In this document: positions 44,888 to 56,589 of the stretch, piece by piece
Position numbering within the stretch: the stretch's first letter is position 1
How the letters are laid out: the number at the start of each line of letters is the position of its first letter
Assembly: GCA_030280995.1 (NCBI GenBank)
Contig: JASXTE010000011.1
Span: forward strand, 8,398,501-8,462,500
Reading direction: 5' to 3'
Source: Hemileia vastatrix
Lineage: Eukaryota; Basidiomycota; Pucciniomycetes; Pucciniales; Zaghouaniaceae
Length of the DNA stretch: 64,000 bases
Position numbers and translations under genes: made by a program
The notes under the pieces: model-generated
What the model saw: only the letters and a program-made list of their open reading frames with translations
What the model was told of the DNA's origin: nothing
Database searches by the model: none

Positions 44888-46080
44888 GATTTAGTCTGAT
44901 AAAGTATTGGAGAGGATTGGATCATTGTGGTTGGTAATTATTTGACTTCTGACTGATTCATTTGAAATGTAAAAATAATTTTCTGACATAGATTCTATGA
45001 CCATGTTGTGAAGAATGACACAACATGTCATGACATCTTTTACAGAATTAATGTCCCATAGACAGCAAGGTTGGGTGATTATTCCCCAACAGGCTTGCAA
45101 TATGCCAAAATCACACTCAATATCTTTTTTGCAGCCTCTTGAAGCTTAGAAAAGTATCTACTTGAAGCATCTTGCTGGTGAGGAATAGTTTTGACCAAAG
45201 ATTACCAGGAAGGATATATTCCATCAGCAAGATAGTAGGAATTTGAATATTTGACTTGGTTAATTTTAAATTTTATTGTATCTTGTGTTCCTGAAAGAAG
45301 TTTATCAAAAATAATACTTCTGTGAAGCACATTAATATCATTCAAGGAGCCAGGGGAGCAAAAAAAGCAGTGCCAGAAATGTAAGCTTTTTCTGGAAACC
45401 GCCTCCATATCATTGTAGGTGAACCTTCTTTACCCTGAAACTGACCCTCCCATGCTCCTGGGAAATTTTTCCAAGCCCAATGCATGTCATCAATTGCGCC
45501 GAGGCATCCTGGGAAACCACGTTCCTCATATTCTTGAAGAATAATTTTCTTTTCTTCTTGCATAGGTTCACATAAGTATTCAGATTTATATGATGTAATA
45601 ATATCTTCGATGAATATTTTGAGGCATTTTAGTGCTGTAGTTTCACCAATCCAAACATATTCATCAGTGCTATCAGCAGAGACTCCATAGGCCAATTGAC
45701 GTAGAACAGAAGTAATTTTTTGTTCTGGTGATAAACCAATTTGGCCACAACAGTCTGGTAGAATAACAAATTAGAGTCAGAAAACTATTATATGTTAATT
45801 TACTTACACTTTTACTAACCCAAAAGGTATTATGTTACTGTAAATCTGTAGACAGCTTTTGAAATAGCTCTTTGCTGATTCAGAATTGTCATTCAAAGAG
45901 ATAGTTGTTGTATGTACAATTAGCATTGAAATAATCTTTCAACAAGAAATGATGTCCTTCAACATGTTCTTGATTTATTATTTTTTTACACCCTGTTGTA
46001 TCATATGAGCTTAGCAATTCAGTAAATACAATTATTTCTTCTTCCATTGTGAGTAATTCATCAAGTATGAGTTGTTCCAT
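44888..46080 (-). pseudogene. H2 DDE transposase (Harbinger, DDE_Tnp4 type)
   Basis: Starts MEQLILDELLTMEEEIIVFT at 46080. A short intron lies near 45806-45756 (GTAAGT...CTACCAG). Then LAYGVSADSTDEYVWIGETT, the first catalytic block GCLGAIDDMHWAWKN (D), GSPTMI followed by a one-base loss near 45412, the second block SPGSLNDINVLHRS (D), and the third KKDIECDFGILQACWGI (E, about 45095-45140). It ends near 44891 (ITNHNDPILSNTLSD). All three acidic residues are visible, but at least one frameshift and two stops disable it. Confidence 0.85.
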
Positions 46081-46488
46081 CTGAAAAGTTGAGGAGAGTG
46101 AAATGAGTAGTGAGAAGGCAAGAGAAAAAAAACAGTTTAATGAATGGGAAAGTCAACACAAGGGTGAGGAAAATTTCCCAATGCGTGTTTGCTAGCTGAA
46201 TCTGCATACAAGGGTGTGAAGCCTCATTTCAGTAACTATGGACGCAGAAATTATGCAAGTATCTACTGAAAATTTACTGCAAAAGGGGTAGATGCTCTAA
46301 GTACCCTAACCCAATCCCTAGCACTAATACTAACATTCACAATTAAAATGATGGAATTCTAAAGTTAACTTTGAGGAATAATGAGAATTAGCAAGTGATA
46401 CTTCTAACTTTATTAAGGGAATGATACTAATAATTTTTTTGAGCAAACAATACTGCTAAATTATCTGAGAAAAAGATACTGCTAATGT

Positions 46489-47895
46489 TGTAGTTTGCAT
46501 ACTATGAATGGCTAAATACATAGTAGGTTGTGCATGGCCAAAGATTGTACAATTTTTATGTACAGGGACATTCAAATAGGATAAAACAAAAATAAAAAAA
46601 TTTAAAGTTTTTTTGACAGCTTTTAAAGCTGAGAAAAAGATTGATTGATGGGTGGAAATGGGAAAAAGAGATGAAATGAGAGAAGATTTTTCTCAGCATT
46701 GCAAAATTTATGTGCACCTGTCAATGCAAACTGCTGCTCAGCTATTAAAGCTGTCAAAAAAATTTTGAAACTTATTTTCTGTGGTTTCATACTTTCAGAT
46801 GTGCCAGTATGTTCTAGAGCTTAAGTATGATGTAGTAGTAAATATAAATGTTCCTACCACTTAATATTAAATGATTTATGAATTAAACCTCAGGGAAAGA
46901 CTAATAAAACTTTTATACTCAATTTTTAACCCACAATATTTGGATTGGTGCAGACTAGTGTTGAAAAATAGGCTAATAAAATATAGTTATAGCTAATATA
47001 AAGATAATATAAATTTATTAAGGCTTTTAAATATATTTTAGATTCTAATAATTGTTTAATAATGTTTATTTGATGTGTAGTAAGCAATTGGTGTCCAATA
47101 ACAAGCCAAATCATCCTTTACTTATACCATAATCCACTAAATTGCACAGACCTTAAATAGAGATGATGTCACTTCTTTCACTGGAAATTAAAGAACTGTG
47201 AGGGCTCATCAACTCCCCATGGTGTTCACCTCAAGGTAAGTCACTTTCGCATTTTTGGTAATTTAATTTCTGATTGAAATGTCATTTTTTGTAATTTAAT
47301 TGATGATTAAAATGTCTTTTTTTTGTTCTTTTTTTATCATCTTTTTTGTTTTGATAACTGATTTATCAATTGATTTTTTCCTTTTTTTTCCTTTTTTTTC
47401 CTTTTTTTCTGGTTCTCCATTATTTTTACCTTTAACTTATTGGATTTATGGTGTTTTTTTTCTGCTAATACAATTTGTAAACATTTTCTGAGAACTTTCT
47501 AGTGATTTTTAGGTGATTTTTTTTTGGCTATTTTGGGTACTTTTTTCACAGAAGCCATTTGTTATCATTTTAAAAGCATTTTAAAGTGATTTTGAGGTGT
47601 TTTTTGGCACTTTTCTGGAGTTTTTTCGGATTTTTTATGGAACTGTTTGCCACTTTTCTAGGAACTTTTGGGAAAGTTTTTTGGGAAATTTTGGGGAAAT
47701 TTTTGGTGAATTACTGAGAACCTTTGGGAACTTTTATGGAGACTTCTGGATGCTTTTTTTTGAACCTTTTTGAAACTTTTCTGTAAGCTTTTTATCAACT
47801 TTTTTGGGGACTTCTTGAACTATTTCAGGTATATTTTATCCAAATTAATTATTTTTCTCATTTAGATTGATTTTTTTTACATTTTTTTTAGAATT
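46489..47895. repeat. Noncoding region: small inverted repeat, R1 copy, T-rich low complexity
   Basis: 46612-46632 (TTGACAGCTTTTAAAGCTGAG) and 46737-46757 (CTCAGCTATTAAAGCTGTCAA) form a MITE-like inverted repeat. 46805-47235 is R1, the reverse complement of part of R2. 47300-47880 is T-rich, with three CCTTTTTTTT units at about 47382-47410 and degenerate GGGAACTTTT / GGGAAATTTT phrases. No gene seen. Confidence 0.7.
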
Positions 47896-48156
47896 TGAGT
47901 TGATAGGTGAGGAGGAGGAGCACTATGGGTGCTACATATTGTAATAGGCTAAAGCAAGGGGGTTTTATGGGTTGCTCCTCATTGCACAACTTATATAGCA
48001 ATCCAGTTACTTCTTAGTCTCTTATAGCTGTAACCCTTACTGTTGGTAGCCCCAACATAGTAAGTCTTAGTTAGTCTCACTACTGTATCAGAATAATCAG
48101 TCCTGTATTAGGCTAGCATCAGCCCTAGTAGTAGTCCCCCCTCTTAGGTCTTAACA
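47896..48156 (+). repeat. E5 5' LTR
   Basis: Starts TGAGTTGATAGG and ends TCTTAACA. Pairs with 53713-53999. The exact start is less sure than the end. Confidence 0.7.
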
Positions 48157-48193
48157 TTTGTCCCAATATATAACCAGTGCACTACAAAAAATC

Positions 48194-49192
48194 ATGAACC
48201 CCCCAGTTCAATCCTATGAATTACTCTTAGCTGCAATGCAAGAGAAGATGACACTCATGCAAGAGCAGAATGCTAGACTCTTGGAATGTCTATCAGAGGA
48301 AAAACACTCATATTGCAGCCCCATAGAGGCAGGATTGGATGCTGCTGAAGCCAAAGAAGAGGCACTTCCCACCACACTAGCACCACCCATCAAAGGCCCA
48401 ATGATTCCAGTCCCAGAAATCATTGATGGAAAGCAAGGCCCCCTGGAGTATCATTATGCATTGCAGGTAAACCTCTATGTCCTGCTCAACAGCCATCCTT
48501 TCCCAGACAAGCAACCAAAAATTGGATCTGAAATATTTTACCTCACAGGTGAGGTGGCACTCTGCAAAAGGCCATAGAAAAAAGAACTCCTTGAAGGTGA
48601 CAATTCCAAAACAACATTTTACCAATTCATGGCAGCACTTGAGCTAGCTTTTGGTTATCCTTATGTGGCCACAACCTTGGAACATGCATAAAACCAATTA
48701 TACCAAAAACATTCAGTGGACAAGTACATGTTGAGACTCTGGGGAGACACCAGCTACATCACAAAATGGTGAGAAGGGGAACTCATTTTTTGTTTCAGGA
48801 AGGGGCTCTCATCAAGAATCCAAAACTGCCTAATCAGTCATACTCACCAAACCTCTCTCCAAGCACTCATGGAGCTAGCTATCCAAATCAATGAGTTTAT
48901 GCATCAGCAAATGGATTGTTGGAGTGGTGCTTGTTTGTAGAACAACTATGCCTCATAAAGTGGGGCCAGCACCAGGGGACTAAACACCAAGGATATTGAT
49001 GCAGTAAGATCACATGGCACTAGTGGGAGAAAAAGGTTATCCAATGAGGAGTACCAGAGGCATATGAAAAAAGGGCTGTGTCTCCAATGCATAAGTAGTG
49101 GTCATATGGCAAGGGAGTGTAGGGGGAAAATGAGGGTTAGTGAAGTGGAGGAAAGCACAGGAAAGGCGCAGGTAAAAGACAGTTCTCAGGAG
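48194..49192 (+). pseudogene. E5 gag
   Basis: ATG at 48194 (MNPPVQSYELLLAAMQEKM, a short coiled coil), then a linker, and IDGKQGPLEYHYALQVNLYV, a retrotransposon Gag capsid segment. The frame stops at 48577 (TAG), and later pieces (TTFYQFMAALELAFGYPY) are interrupted. A canonical zinc knuckle LCLQCISSGHMAREC (C-x2-C-x4-H-x4-C) lies at about 49077-49118. Dead. Confidence 0.8.
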
Positions 49193-49289
49193 TGAAGGTT
49201 GTGCCCTCCTTGAGCAGATAAGAGGGATAGATAAGGTAGATTCAGTAGAGGAATTATCAGCATGTAATCCAATTGAAGTAAATTATAAT

Positions 49290-49640
49290 TGTATTGTAAT
49301 AAGTTTTCCTCTAATAACCCTTTATGGAACCAGAAATATACAAGCCCTTCTGGACTGCGGGGCCACAGACTGTTTTATTTCCAACAACTTTTTACAAATA
49401 TATAAAAAGAAAATAGAAAAAATGGACTACCGCAGGCATCTACATATGTTTTATGGATCCCCAGGTGCGGGAGGAGAAGTAAGAGAGAAGGTTTTTTGTA
49501 GATTCTGGTTACATGGAAGGGAGTATTAATGCACGGAATATGCCAAAAGCCTGAAAGACCAGTATGACATGGTACTGGAGATGAAATGGCTGGACCAGTA
49601 CAGTCTGCACATTGACTGGAAATAAAAGACAGCTCAAATG
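49290..49640 (+). pseudogene. E5 aspartic protease
   Basis: NIQALLDCGATDCFISNNFL (about 49335-49390) corresponds to the family D-S/T-GA-T motif with Cys in place of Ser/Thr. The rest is in broken frames. A hairpin miniature element follows at 49661. Confidence 0.7.
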
Positions 49641-49660
49641 GAAGGATAGGGAACAATTGA

Positions 49661-49766
49661 CAGGGGGGAAAAAGTGTTAACCAGACCTTGGGTTAAGTTC
49701 ACATACTGAATTGAATAAATTCAGTATGTAAACTGAACCCAATGTCTGGTTGCCATTTTTCCCCTG
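49661..49766. mobile_element. Hairpin miniature element, copy 2 (about 106 bp)
   Basis: CAGGGGGGAAAAAGTG...CCATTTTTCCCCTG outer stem and TTCACATACTGAATT / AATTCAGTATGTAAACT inner stem. Same family as 6212-6313. Confidence 0.75.
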
Positions 49767-50454
49767 TGATAGTGCTAAATTATTGGCTCCCTGGCCCCTT
49801 CAGGGATGAGAAGCCCATACTTTTGAGTCTTCTGATGTTTTTTTATCATCAGTTGACTTGCCACCAGAACTGAAGCTTCTTCTTTAATCTAAGAAGCAGG
49901 CTGGGGATGGTTCACCAATGGGGAGCACAAGAGAAAACCAGAAAGTGAATAAAGCATGCCAAGGGGAGGGGAAGGAATAACTGAGAAGGGGGAAGTCAGA
50001 AGATGGAAAGGTGGATGGAAAAGAGAATGAATTTTGCCCCTGGTCCTCCTGGAAAGTCTCCTGGTGTTTTATTATCATCAGTAGACTTGCTGCAAGGCAT
50101 GAAAATTTTCTCTTGATACTAAGTTTCAGGACTTGGAGGGGGAGTTGGAGAAAGAGGAGGAGCTGGAATGTGACATAACAGCATGGAACATATCTGCCGA
50201 GATTGCAGCCAAGATCCAGTCCTCAAAGCAAAAAAAAACCTCAAGAAACAGTCCCCTAAGCTTATTGGAAATTATTAATGCTGTTTGAAGATGGAGGAGT
50301 CAAGAAACTTTCACCTTACTAACTATGAAACTTTTCTATTGATCTGATTCCAGGCACAACTCCCCAATTAAGCCCCATAATCCCATTTTCAACCTTGGAG
50401 TCAACAGCACTAAAGGAGATGATTGATGAAAATTATAATAATGATTTTATCAGA
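49767..50454 (+). other. E5 decayed region between protease and RT
   Basis: No intact frame. The last bases before C1 read LKEMIDENYNNDFIR, the stretch that normally precedes reverse transcriptase. Earlier sequence is not recognised. Confidence 0.5.
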
Positions 50455-50704
50455 CACTACATAATATAGGGGATGGACTTTCTAGAAAGTCCCCAACCTG
50501 AACTCAGATGTAACTCAGACTGTACTCATACTGAACCCATACTGAACTATAATTGAACACCAACCTAAAACTGTTCTTCTGAGTGGTGTTCATCCCTGAT
50601 TGTATGGTTCCTTTGTCAATTGCTCAATGTTTTTTCAATATGTGGTGAGTTTGAGTCCAAGGTTTCAGACTTGCTAGCAAGTTGGCCCCCCATATTGTGT
50701 GGTG
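50455..50704. mobile_element. C1: CACTA-type miniature element (250 bp)
   Basis: Starts CACTACATAATATAGGGG and ends CCATATTGTGTGGTG, giving CACTA-like termini. The 3-bp target duplication aga (50452-50454, 50705-50707) fits the CACTA superfamily. The TIR region includes ACTTGCTAGCAAGT. Removing it joins the E5 RT region in frame. Confidence 0.85.
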
Positions 50705-51755
50705 AGAGAATAAAAATCTCCCTGGATGGCCCCTGTGATATTTACAGGTAAAAAAGATGGTTCATTGAGACCATGCATGGAGTTCAGAAGGTTAACTGCA
50801 CTGAAATTTAAGAATAGATATCCCCTTCCACTGACTAGTGAGCTGATTGACAGTCTTCAGGGTGCAGAAAGTCTCAAATCCTGTGATCTTAGGGCAGGTT
50901 ACCATAAAATTTGCGTGAAAGAAAGTGATGAACATAAACTGGTGTTCTGCACTAAATTTGGTCATTTTGAATGGTTGGTAATTCCCTTTGCTCCCTAAAA
51001 AATGCCTTCCACTTTCCAACACTTCACCAATAGTATCTTCAGAGATAGGATAGGGATAGATGTGGCAGTGTACCTAGACAACATCTTTATTTACTCTAGA
51101 TCAAAAGAGGAACATCAGATACAGGTGAAAGATTTTTCACAGCACTTGAGGGAGGTGCAAGTATGGTCAAAACCAGAAAAATGTATTTTTTCAGTAAGTG
51201 AAATCCCCTACCTAGGTATTATCATATCAAAGGATAGGGTGCAAATGAACCAGGAAAAGGTAAAGTAAGTAACAGAGCAGCCAAATCCAGAATTAGTAAA
51301 GGAGCTCCAGTTGTTCTTAGGCTTTGAAAATATTTACCACCACTTCATTGAAAACTATTACCACATTTGAAACCCACTTCTTCCCACTTCAAAACCTCAC
51401 AAAGAAGGAAGCTAATTTCAATTAGAAAATTAGCCAACAAGATGCTTTTTACTACCTGAAAAAAAACTTTGTGACATCCCCTATTCTTTCAATTCTAGAC
51501 TTATTAAAGCCATGTTTTCTTAAATGCAACTGCTCAGACTTTGCCTTAGGTGCAGTATTATCCCAATATGATACAGAAAATGTCTTACACATAGTAGCAT
51601 ATTTGTCATGTAAACTATTAGGTGCCAAGTCATACTATGAAATATATGACAAGGATCTATTGGAGCTAGTCAAAGCTGTACTTACCAAGGGCCAATATTT
51701 AGAAGGGGGACCAAACCATTTACAAGTTTCTATCTACAGAGATCCCAAATCTTAG
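50705..51755 (+). pseudogene. E5 reverse transcriptase and RNase H
   Basis: KSPWMAPVIFTGKKDGSLRP, LDSLQ-like SLQGAESLKSCDLRAGYHKI, FGHFEWLVIPFAP, then a stop and MPSTFQHFTNSIF, VAVYLDNIFIYS (catalytic YLDD changed to YLDN), YLGIIISKDRV. RNase H: LKCNCSDFALGAVLSQYD and SYYEIYDKDLLELV at 51530-51680. Several stops. Confidence 0.85.
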
Positions 51756-51959
51756 AGACCTTTCTAACCACTAAAAAGTTGACTCAAAAATAAGCACACT
51801 GGGAAGAACTGCTAAGAAGAATTAACTTTGTTGTTCAATTTTGACTAGGAAATAAAATTGGCAAACCTAATGCACTACCAAAATTCCCTGACTTGCACCC
51901 AGATCCAAACCAGCTACATACTGTTGGTGAAACCTTGTTTAAGGGGTATCTTGAAGAGG

Positions 51960-53118
51960 GGTTAATACTAGTTAAATTGGAATTGGAAGATGAAGATTTG
52001 ATGGAATGGGTAAGACAGGGGCAGGAAAAGAATTAGGGAGTATAGGAGTCAGTGAAGTTTCTGTCATATAAGGAGGTATTGGTGAGGAAAGGATTGAAGG
52101 AGTACCAACTGGAAGGAGAAGTGCTGCATAGGAATGGAAGGATAGTGATTTCAAATTATGAAGAGCTCAAGAGAAAGGTGGTCAAATTATGGCACAACTC
52201 CCCAATGTCAGGACACCCAGGACCACTGAAGATGGTGAAGTTGGTAAATCAAAACTTTTACTGGAAGTCCATGTAGGAATATATCCAGCACTATGTAGCA
52301 GCATGCAACTCTTTCCAGAGAAATCATTTCATCACAAAAACCACACCACTAACCCTTTTAAGCATACCCAAGCATCCATGGAAGAAAATCTCTTACAATC
52401 ATATAGTGGAGTTACCCAAGTCTCAAGGAAAGAATTCTATGCTCACAGTAACTGACTGCTGTACCAAGATGGCACACTTTGTCCCCACCACCACAAAGGT
52501 TACGTCAGAGGGTATTTCAGACTTAATGGTTATACATGTCTGGAAATTATATGGATTTCCTGAAAGTATATTATCAGAAAGGGGAAGTAATCTTAACTCT
52601 AAGTTGTTGAATAAAATGTATGAGAAACTAAAAATTAAGCCCATTTTGTCAACAGCATAGCATCTGCAGATTGATGGGCAATTTGAGATATTGAATAAGG
52701 CAAGTGAACAATACCTATACCTTTCATTAACTATCAAAAAAACGATTGGGTGCAGATGCTACCATTGGCTGAATTCTCATACAACAACAGGACACATGTG
52801 GCAACTGGCATGTCACCTTTCTATGCCAACTGTGGATATCACCCATAATTATCAATTGGTACCCCATCAATGATTCAAGTTCCAGAAGCTGAAGAAAAGA
52901 TTCAGAAAATACTGAGTATCCATCAGGAATTAGAAGCAGCGCTCAAGCTATCCCAGCAGTCAATGATGTGGCACCATGATTAAGGGAACACTCAAAATCA
53001 GGTGCTAGAGGTAGGTGAAAAGGTTTCACTAATCTCACAGCTCATTTCTACATTATGCCTAAGTGCCAAACTAGATCACAGAAAGATGGGCCTGTTTAAG
53101 ATCAAGTGCAAGATATAT
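51960..53118 (+). pseudogene. E5 integrase, N-terminal and core
   Basis: KVVKLWHNSPMSGHPGPLK (zinc-binding HH part), then SILSERGSNLNSKLL (second acidic position, D changed to E in the DRG motif) and HLQIDGQFEILNKASEQYL, the region of the third catalytic residue. Frames change at 52276, 52455 and 52660. C2 interrupts the C-terminal domain. Confidence 0.8.
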
Positions 53119-53368
53119 CACTATGCAATATAGGGGGTGGACTTGCTAGAAAGTCCTAAACCTTAACTCAGATAAAACTCAGACTGAACTCATACTGAAC
53201 CCATACTGAACTCTACTTAAACACCCACCTAAAAATGTTCTGCTGAGTGGTGCTCATCCCTGATTGTATGGTTCCTTTATCAATAGCTCAATGTGTGTTC
53301 AACCTGTGGTGATTTTGGGTCCAAGTTTGTGGACCTACTAGCAAGTCTTCCCCCTATATTGTGTGGTG
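53119..53368. mobile_element. C2: CACTA-type miniature element (250 bp)
   Basis: CACTATGCAATATAGGGGGT...CCCCCTATATTGTGTGGTG, target duplication tat (53116-53118, 53369-53371), same length and orientation as C1. The left end carries GGACTTGCTAGAAAGTCC. Confidence 0.85.
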
Positions 53369-53371
53369 TAT

Positions 53372-53762
53372 GACTCAGAATATGAATCAGAAATACTAAT
53401 TCCAATGAGAAAAGTGCATCAAGTTTTCAATATCTCATTCACAAAGCCCCAAAAAGATAGTATACCAGGACACCCAGAAGAACCACTGGTGAAAGACTAT
53501 GTTGGAAATGAGGAAGAGTTTGAAGTAGAATAGGTTATTTTTTAGCAGGTTTTTAGGGGAAAGGTTCAGTTCTTGATGCACTGGAAAGTTTATGGAGTAG
53601 GTGATAGATTTTGGGAGTCAGTAGAAAATTTAGGTAGTGCTAAGGGGAAGGTGAAGGAGTTTGGAAAGAGCACAAGGGAAGGAAGGTTAAAAGAGGGAGT
53701 AATAATAGGATTTGAATTGAGAGGCAAGGAAGAGGAGTACTATGGCGGATATTCATTTTAAT
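53372..53762 (+). pseudogene. E5 integrase C-terminus with chromodomain
   Basis: Continues after C2: MRKVHQVFNISFTKPQ, EEEFEVE, then KVQFLMHWKVYGVGDRFWES (chromodomain core, about 53562-53621), VENLGSAKGKVKEF, ending at TAA 53759-53761 inside the 3' LTR. Two stops precede the core. Confidence 0.75.
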
Positions 53763-53999
53763 AGGTGGGAGACAGGAATATTACATTGGGGGCTTTAAGG
53801 GGAAATGGCTGTGGGGTGATCCCTACCAGATAACTTATTTAGTAATCCTGTTACTTCTTAGTCTTCCATATTTGTAACCCTCACTTTTGGAAGCCCCAAC
53901 ATAGTCAGTATAGTTTGTATCACTTCTTTATCAGAAGAGTCAGTCCTGACTCAGGCTAGTGTTAGTGCTAGTAGTAGTATGCCCTCCTAGATCTTAACA
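53713..53999 (+). repeat. E5 3' LTR
   Basis: Starts TGAATTGAGAGGC and overlaps the end of pol. Ends ATCTTAACA. Confidence 0.7.
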
Positions 54000-54524
54000 A
54001 AAACCCATGCTGAAGACTTTTGATCAGAAGCTTGATGCCATCTTGGAACGTCTTTTCCCTTACAAGAATTCCTCAAGAATACCTCCTTCCCAAGGCCCCC
54101 TAGGCCTCTCTCTCTCTCACCAATAAAGGCCAACTTTTTCTAAAGTGGCTGCTTCAGGGATTACCCCTCATGACTTCCCTAACCCAGCATCTTCTCCCCA
54201 CCCTTCCCCCCATCCTTTACCATAAAGAAATCTAATCAAGTGTCACCTGTATTGAAAGATCTACCCAACTCAAAGCTTCTTTCTCTTATCAATAATTGAA
54301 TTGCCTCCAAGAAGATTTTCAACCCATACACTAAATCTACAATATGTTTCAAAGGTTTTATGTGCCACTGGTCTAATGAAATGAAAATCACCAAGAAATT
54401 CGTTTACAAAAAGTCTATCCTCACCAGCTCCTGGAAAGAAAGCATTCCTAAGAGACTGATTTAAAAACTTCCTACGTTTCCAGTTTTTGCTCATGGAATT
54501 GGAACCTATTACAGTTTCTGTCAG
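54000..54524. other. Unassigned, weakly coding-like stretch
   Basis: Plus-strand translation pieces such as KTFDQKLDAILERLFPYKN, ITPHDFPNPASSPHPSPHPL and STHTLNLQYVSKVLCATGLM, broken by stops, look like the remains of a protein, perhaps another element's gag. I do not recognise it. Confidence 0.3.
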
Positions 54525-55640
54525 TCTAGGTATCCCCAGGAATGAGGATTTCTTATGTTTAAGATAAGATAAAATTAATTGAATTAAGCTTATAAGTTAA
54601 ATATATGTTTATGATACTTATATATATGGTTATTATACTATTATATGACTTATATTAGTTTAAATAGCCTATCTGTAGCTCCATAATACCTATTAGTGTG
54701 CTAATATTGTCATAATATACTTATCTTAAGTTATATTAAGTAATTAGAGACATACATAAAATTATATGTATGTATAAACTTCATATTCAGAGAAATATGC
54801 AGTTATACTATGTATATAGAGGTCTATATTAAGGTTTAACCTACTTAATAGCCTATAAGCTTTATTTTTACACTTATTTTAGGTCATATTCACATATTAA
54901 ATTGACTCACCATGCTTACACAAGCATACATTCCTTTTGAATACACATATATCCAGATTGTACAGCTTAATCTGCATCCTTCAATGAATTTTCACAGATT
55001 TATGGGTTGGGATATGATTACTGGGTCTATGTGGAGGCTTGGAAACTTGATTTTTTCATTTATTTTTTTGAGTTACATTTATTTCTATGTGGATGAGTTA
55101 TTTTACCTTTTTCCTTTATGGTATCCACTTTTATCTGTTTTTTCTATTTATGGTATGGTTTTATGATATCATTAATTGTGATGGAGGGCCCATAATTGAG
55201 GTGTGGGTGGTAAAACTTCTTTAAGTGGACTCCAAGGTCAGTGGATGAGCCCTCACAGTTTTTTAATTTCTGGGGATAGAAGTGGAATCATTTGGACTGA
55301 TGGTCTGAGCATTCCAGTGGAGTTTGGATAAGTAAAGAAGGATTGGGCCAGTTATTTGACATCACTTACTTACTACACATCATTTAAACAATAAAAAAGA
55401 ATAATTATCATATTGAAATACTTTTTAAAGGCCTTATAAATTGATTTTATCTTTATGCTAGCTATAAATATATTTTATTAGTATATTTTCCATGACTAGC
55501 ACACAGCAATCCAAATATTGTGAGTTAAAAATTGAGTATAACAGTAGTATTAGTCTTTCCCTGAGGTTTAATTCAAAAATAATTTATTATTAAGTAGTTG
55601 AACCATTAATATTAAATATTAAATCATACTTATTAACTAG
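54525..55640 (+). repeat. R2: noncoding dispersed repeat, copy 2
   Basis: Shares its course with R3 (57294-58905): AGGTAT..CCAGGA, TATATATATGGTTATTAT, GGGTTGGGATATGATTACTG, GCCCTCACAGT, CCAAATATT..., CCTGAGGTTTAAT. The reverse complement of its 3' third is R1 (46805-47235). No credible gene. Type unknown. Confidence 0.75.
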
Positions 55641-56589
55641 CATACATTGAATATTACAATTGCCAATTGTGCATCAATTCCCTTATTTAGGATAAGCCAG
55701 ATTCCCTCAAGTCATTATATAGGATATCCTTGCTCAGACACTGTGAAAGTCTAAAGTTGAGTATGGCACTAAGAAATATTTTTAGATAGATTTAGGATTG
55801 ATATTTTAAAGATTGAAAGGAAAAATCTAATCTTATACAATTTTTATTTTAAAAGAATGGATGGTTTTATTGCATAAATTGGTTAATTATATAAGTCAAG
55901 ATGAAAAAGTTCTTTAACCATAAAGAAATGCAAGTAAAGGTTTATAAGTGCATGGAAAAGAAAATTAAGGAGTCTCAAGAGCTTTTAGAAATTTTATTGG
56001 AATTTTTACTATTTTTCTTACATTTTTAATAATTCTATAATTAATTTTTGATCATTTTTAAGTTTTGATAGTTACTTTAACCCTGAAGGTTTCTAATTCA
56101 ATGAATAGGGTTGCACAGACTACAAAAACTAGTTGGGAGTTTAGAAAAGAAGTAGATCTCTCATCTGTAATTTTTGTAGATTCTCCAAAAAAAATTTAAG
56201 TTTCTAATTAAATACAGAAGTCCATAAAAGGTCTGAAATGCTCCATAGGAAAAAATAGGGCACATGACTTAACTATGCATATAAGGCCTTTAGACTCAAA
56301 ATTAGAAGGGGCATCTAACAATAAATCTGCACTATGTGGAAAACAGTGTTACAAACTTTTCTGTGACAGCCAGACTAAGGTATGTTGCAGCACAGGCCTT
56401 CCTACTTTCAAAACTAAAAATGGAGTAAGACAGTGACTTGTGGCCTGAAACAGCAGATAATGTTGCTGCACAACCCTTTCTTTCTTTTTTTGTTTTTATT
56501 ACATTTTATTTTTTAAAACCTCACTCAGCTAGGGAAAAAAAGGTATGGTAGACAAATAGGCTAGATAACCCAACCCTACATCCACACCA
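55641..56589. other. AT-rich stretch without recognisable features
   Basis: No gene, LTR, or terminal inverted repeat recognised. Confidence 0.6.

Larger units (their letters stand above)
41112..46297. mobile_element. H2: two-gene PIF/Harbinger element with an internal palindrome
   Basis: Terminal inverted repeats GAGCATCTACC (start 41112, end 46297) with extended similarity (GTAAATT inside) and the 3-bp target duplication taa on both sides (41109-41111, 46298-46300). TWA duplications are typical of Harbinger. It encodes a Myb/NAM-like protein (plus, left) and a DDE transposase (minus, right), the usual gene pair, both decayed. Between them lies a 2-kb palindrome. Length 5.2 kb. Confidence 0.88.
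6535..46488. repeat. Very large imperfect palindrome of Harbinger-derived DNA, split by nested elements
   Basis: The left arm (6535 to about 9945) reads collinearly, in reverse complement, with right-arm pieces at about 10074-10703, 37383-39877, 41020-41108 and 46298-46488. Matching landmarks include the GGGCATCTACC ends at 6805/39862 and 7342/39331, two transposase pseudogenes facing the centre, and the sequence around 9240-9320 matching 37383-37450. The unpaired centre is about 125 nt near 9946-10073. The arms have diverged visibly, so this is old. The gaps in the right arm are exactly E2, S2 and H2. Confidence 0.8.
47896..53999 (+). mobile_element. E5: old chromovirus with short LTRs
   Basis: LTRs 47896-48156 (261 bp) and 53713-53999 (287 bp) share TG...TCTTAACA ends and several internal phrases (AGCCCCAACATAGT, GTTACTTCTTAGTCT) but are clearly diverged. 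No target duplication is recognisable (gaatt against aaaac). Internal order: gag, protease, RT, RNase H, integrase, chromodomain, with many stops. Three miniature elements have inserted in it. It is among the oldest elements of the window. Confidence 0.85.

Noticed and set aside
54912..55166. Small membrane protein frame within R2
   Set aside because: The frame is not conserved in R3, and the AT-rich composition readily gives Phe/Tyr/Leu-rich frames.
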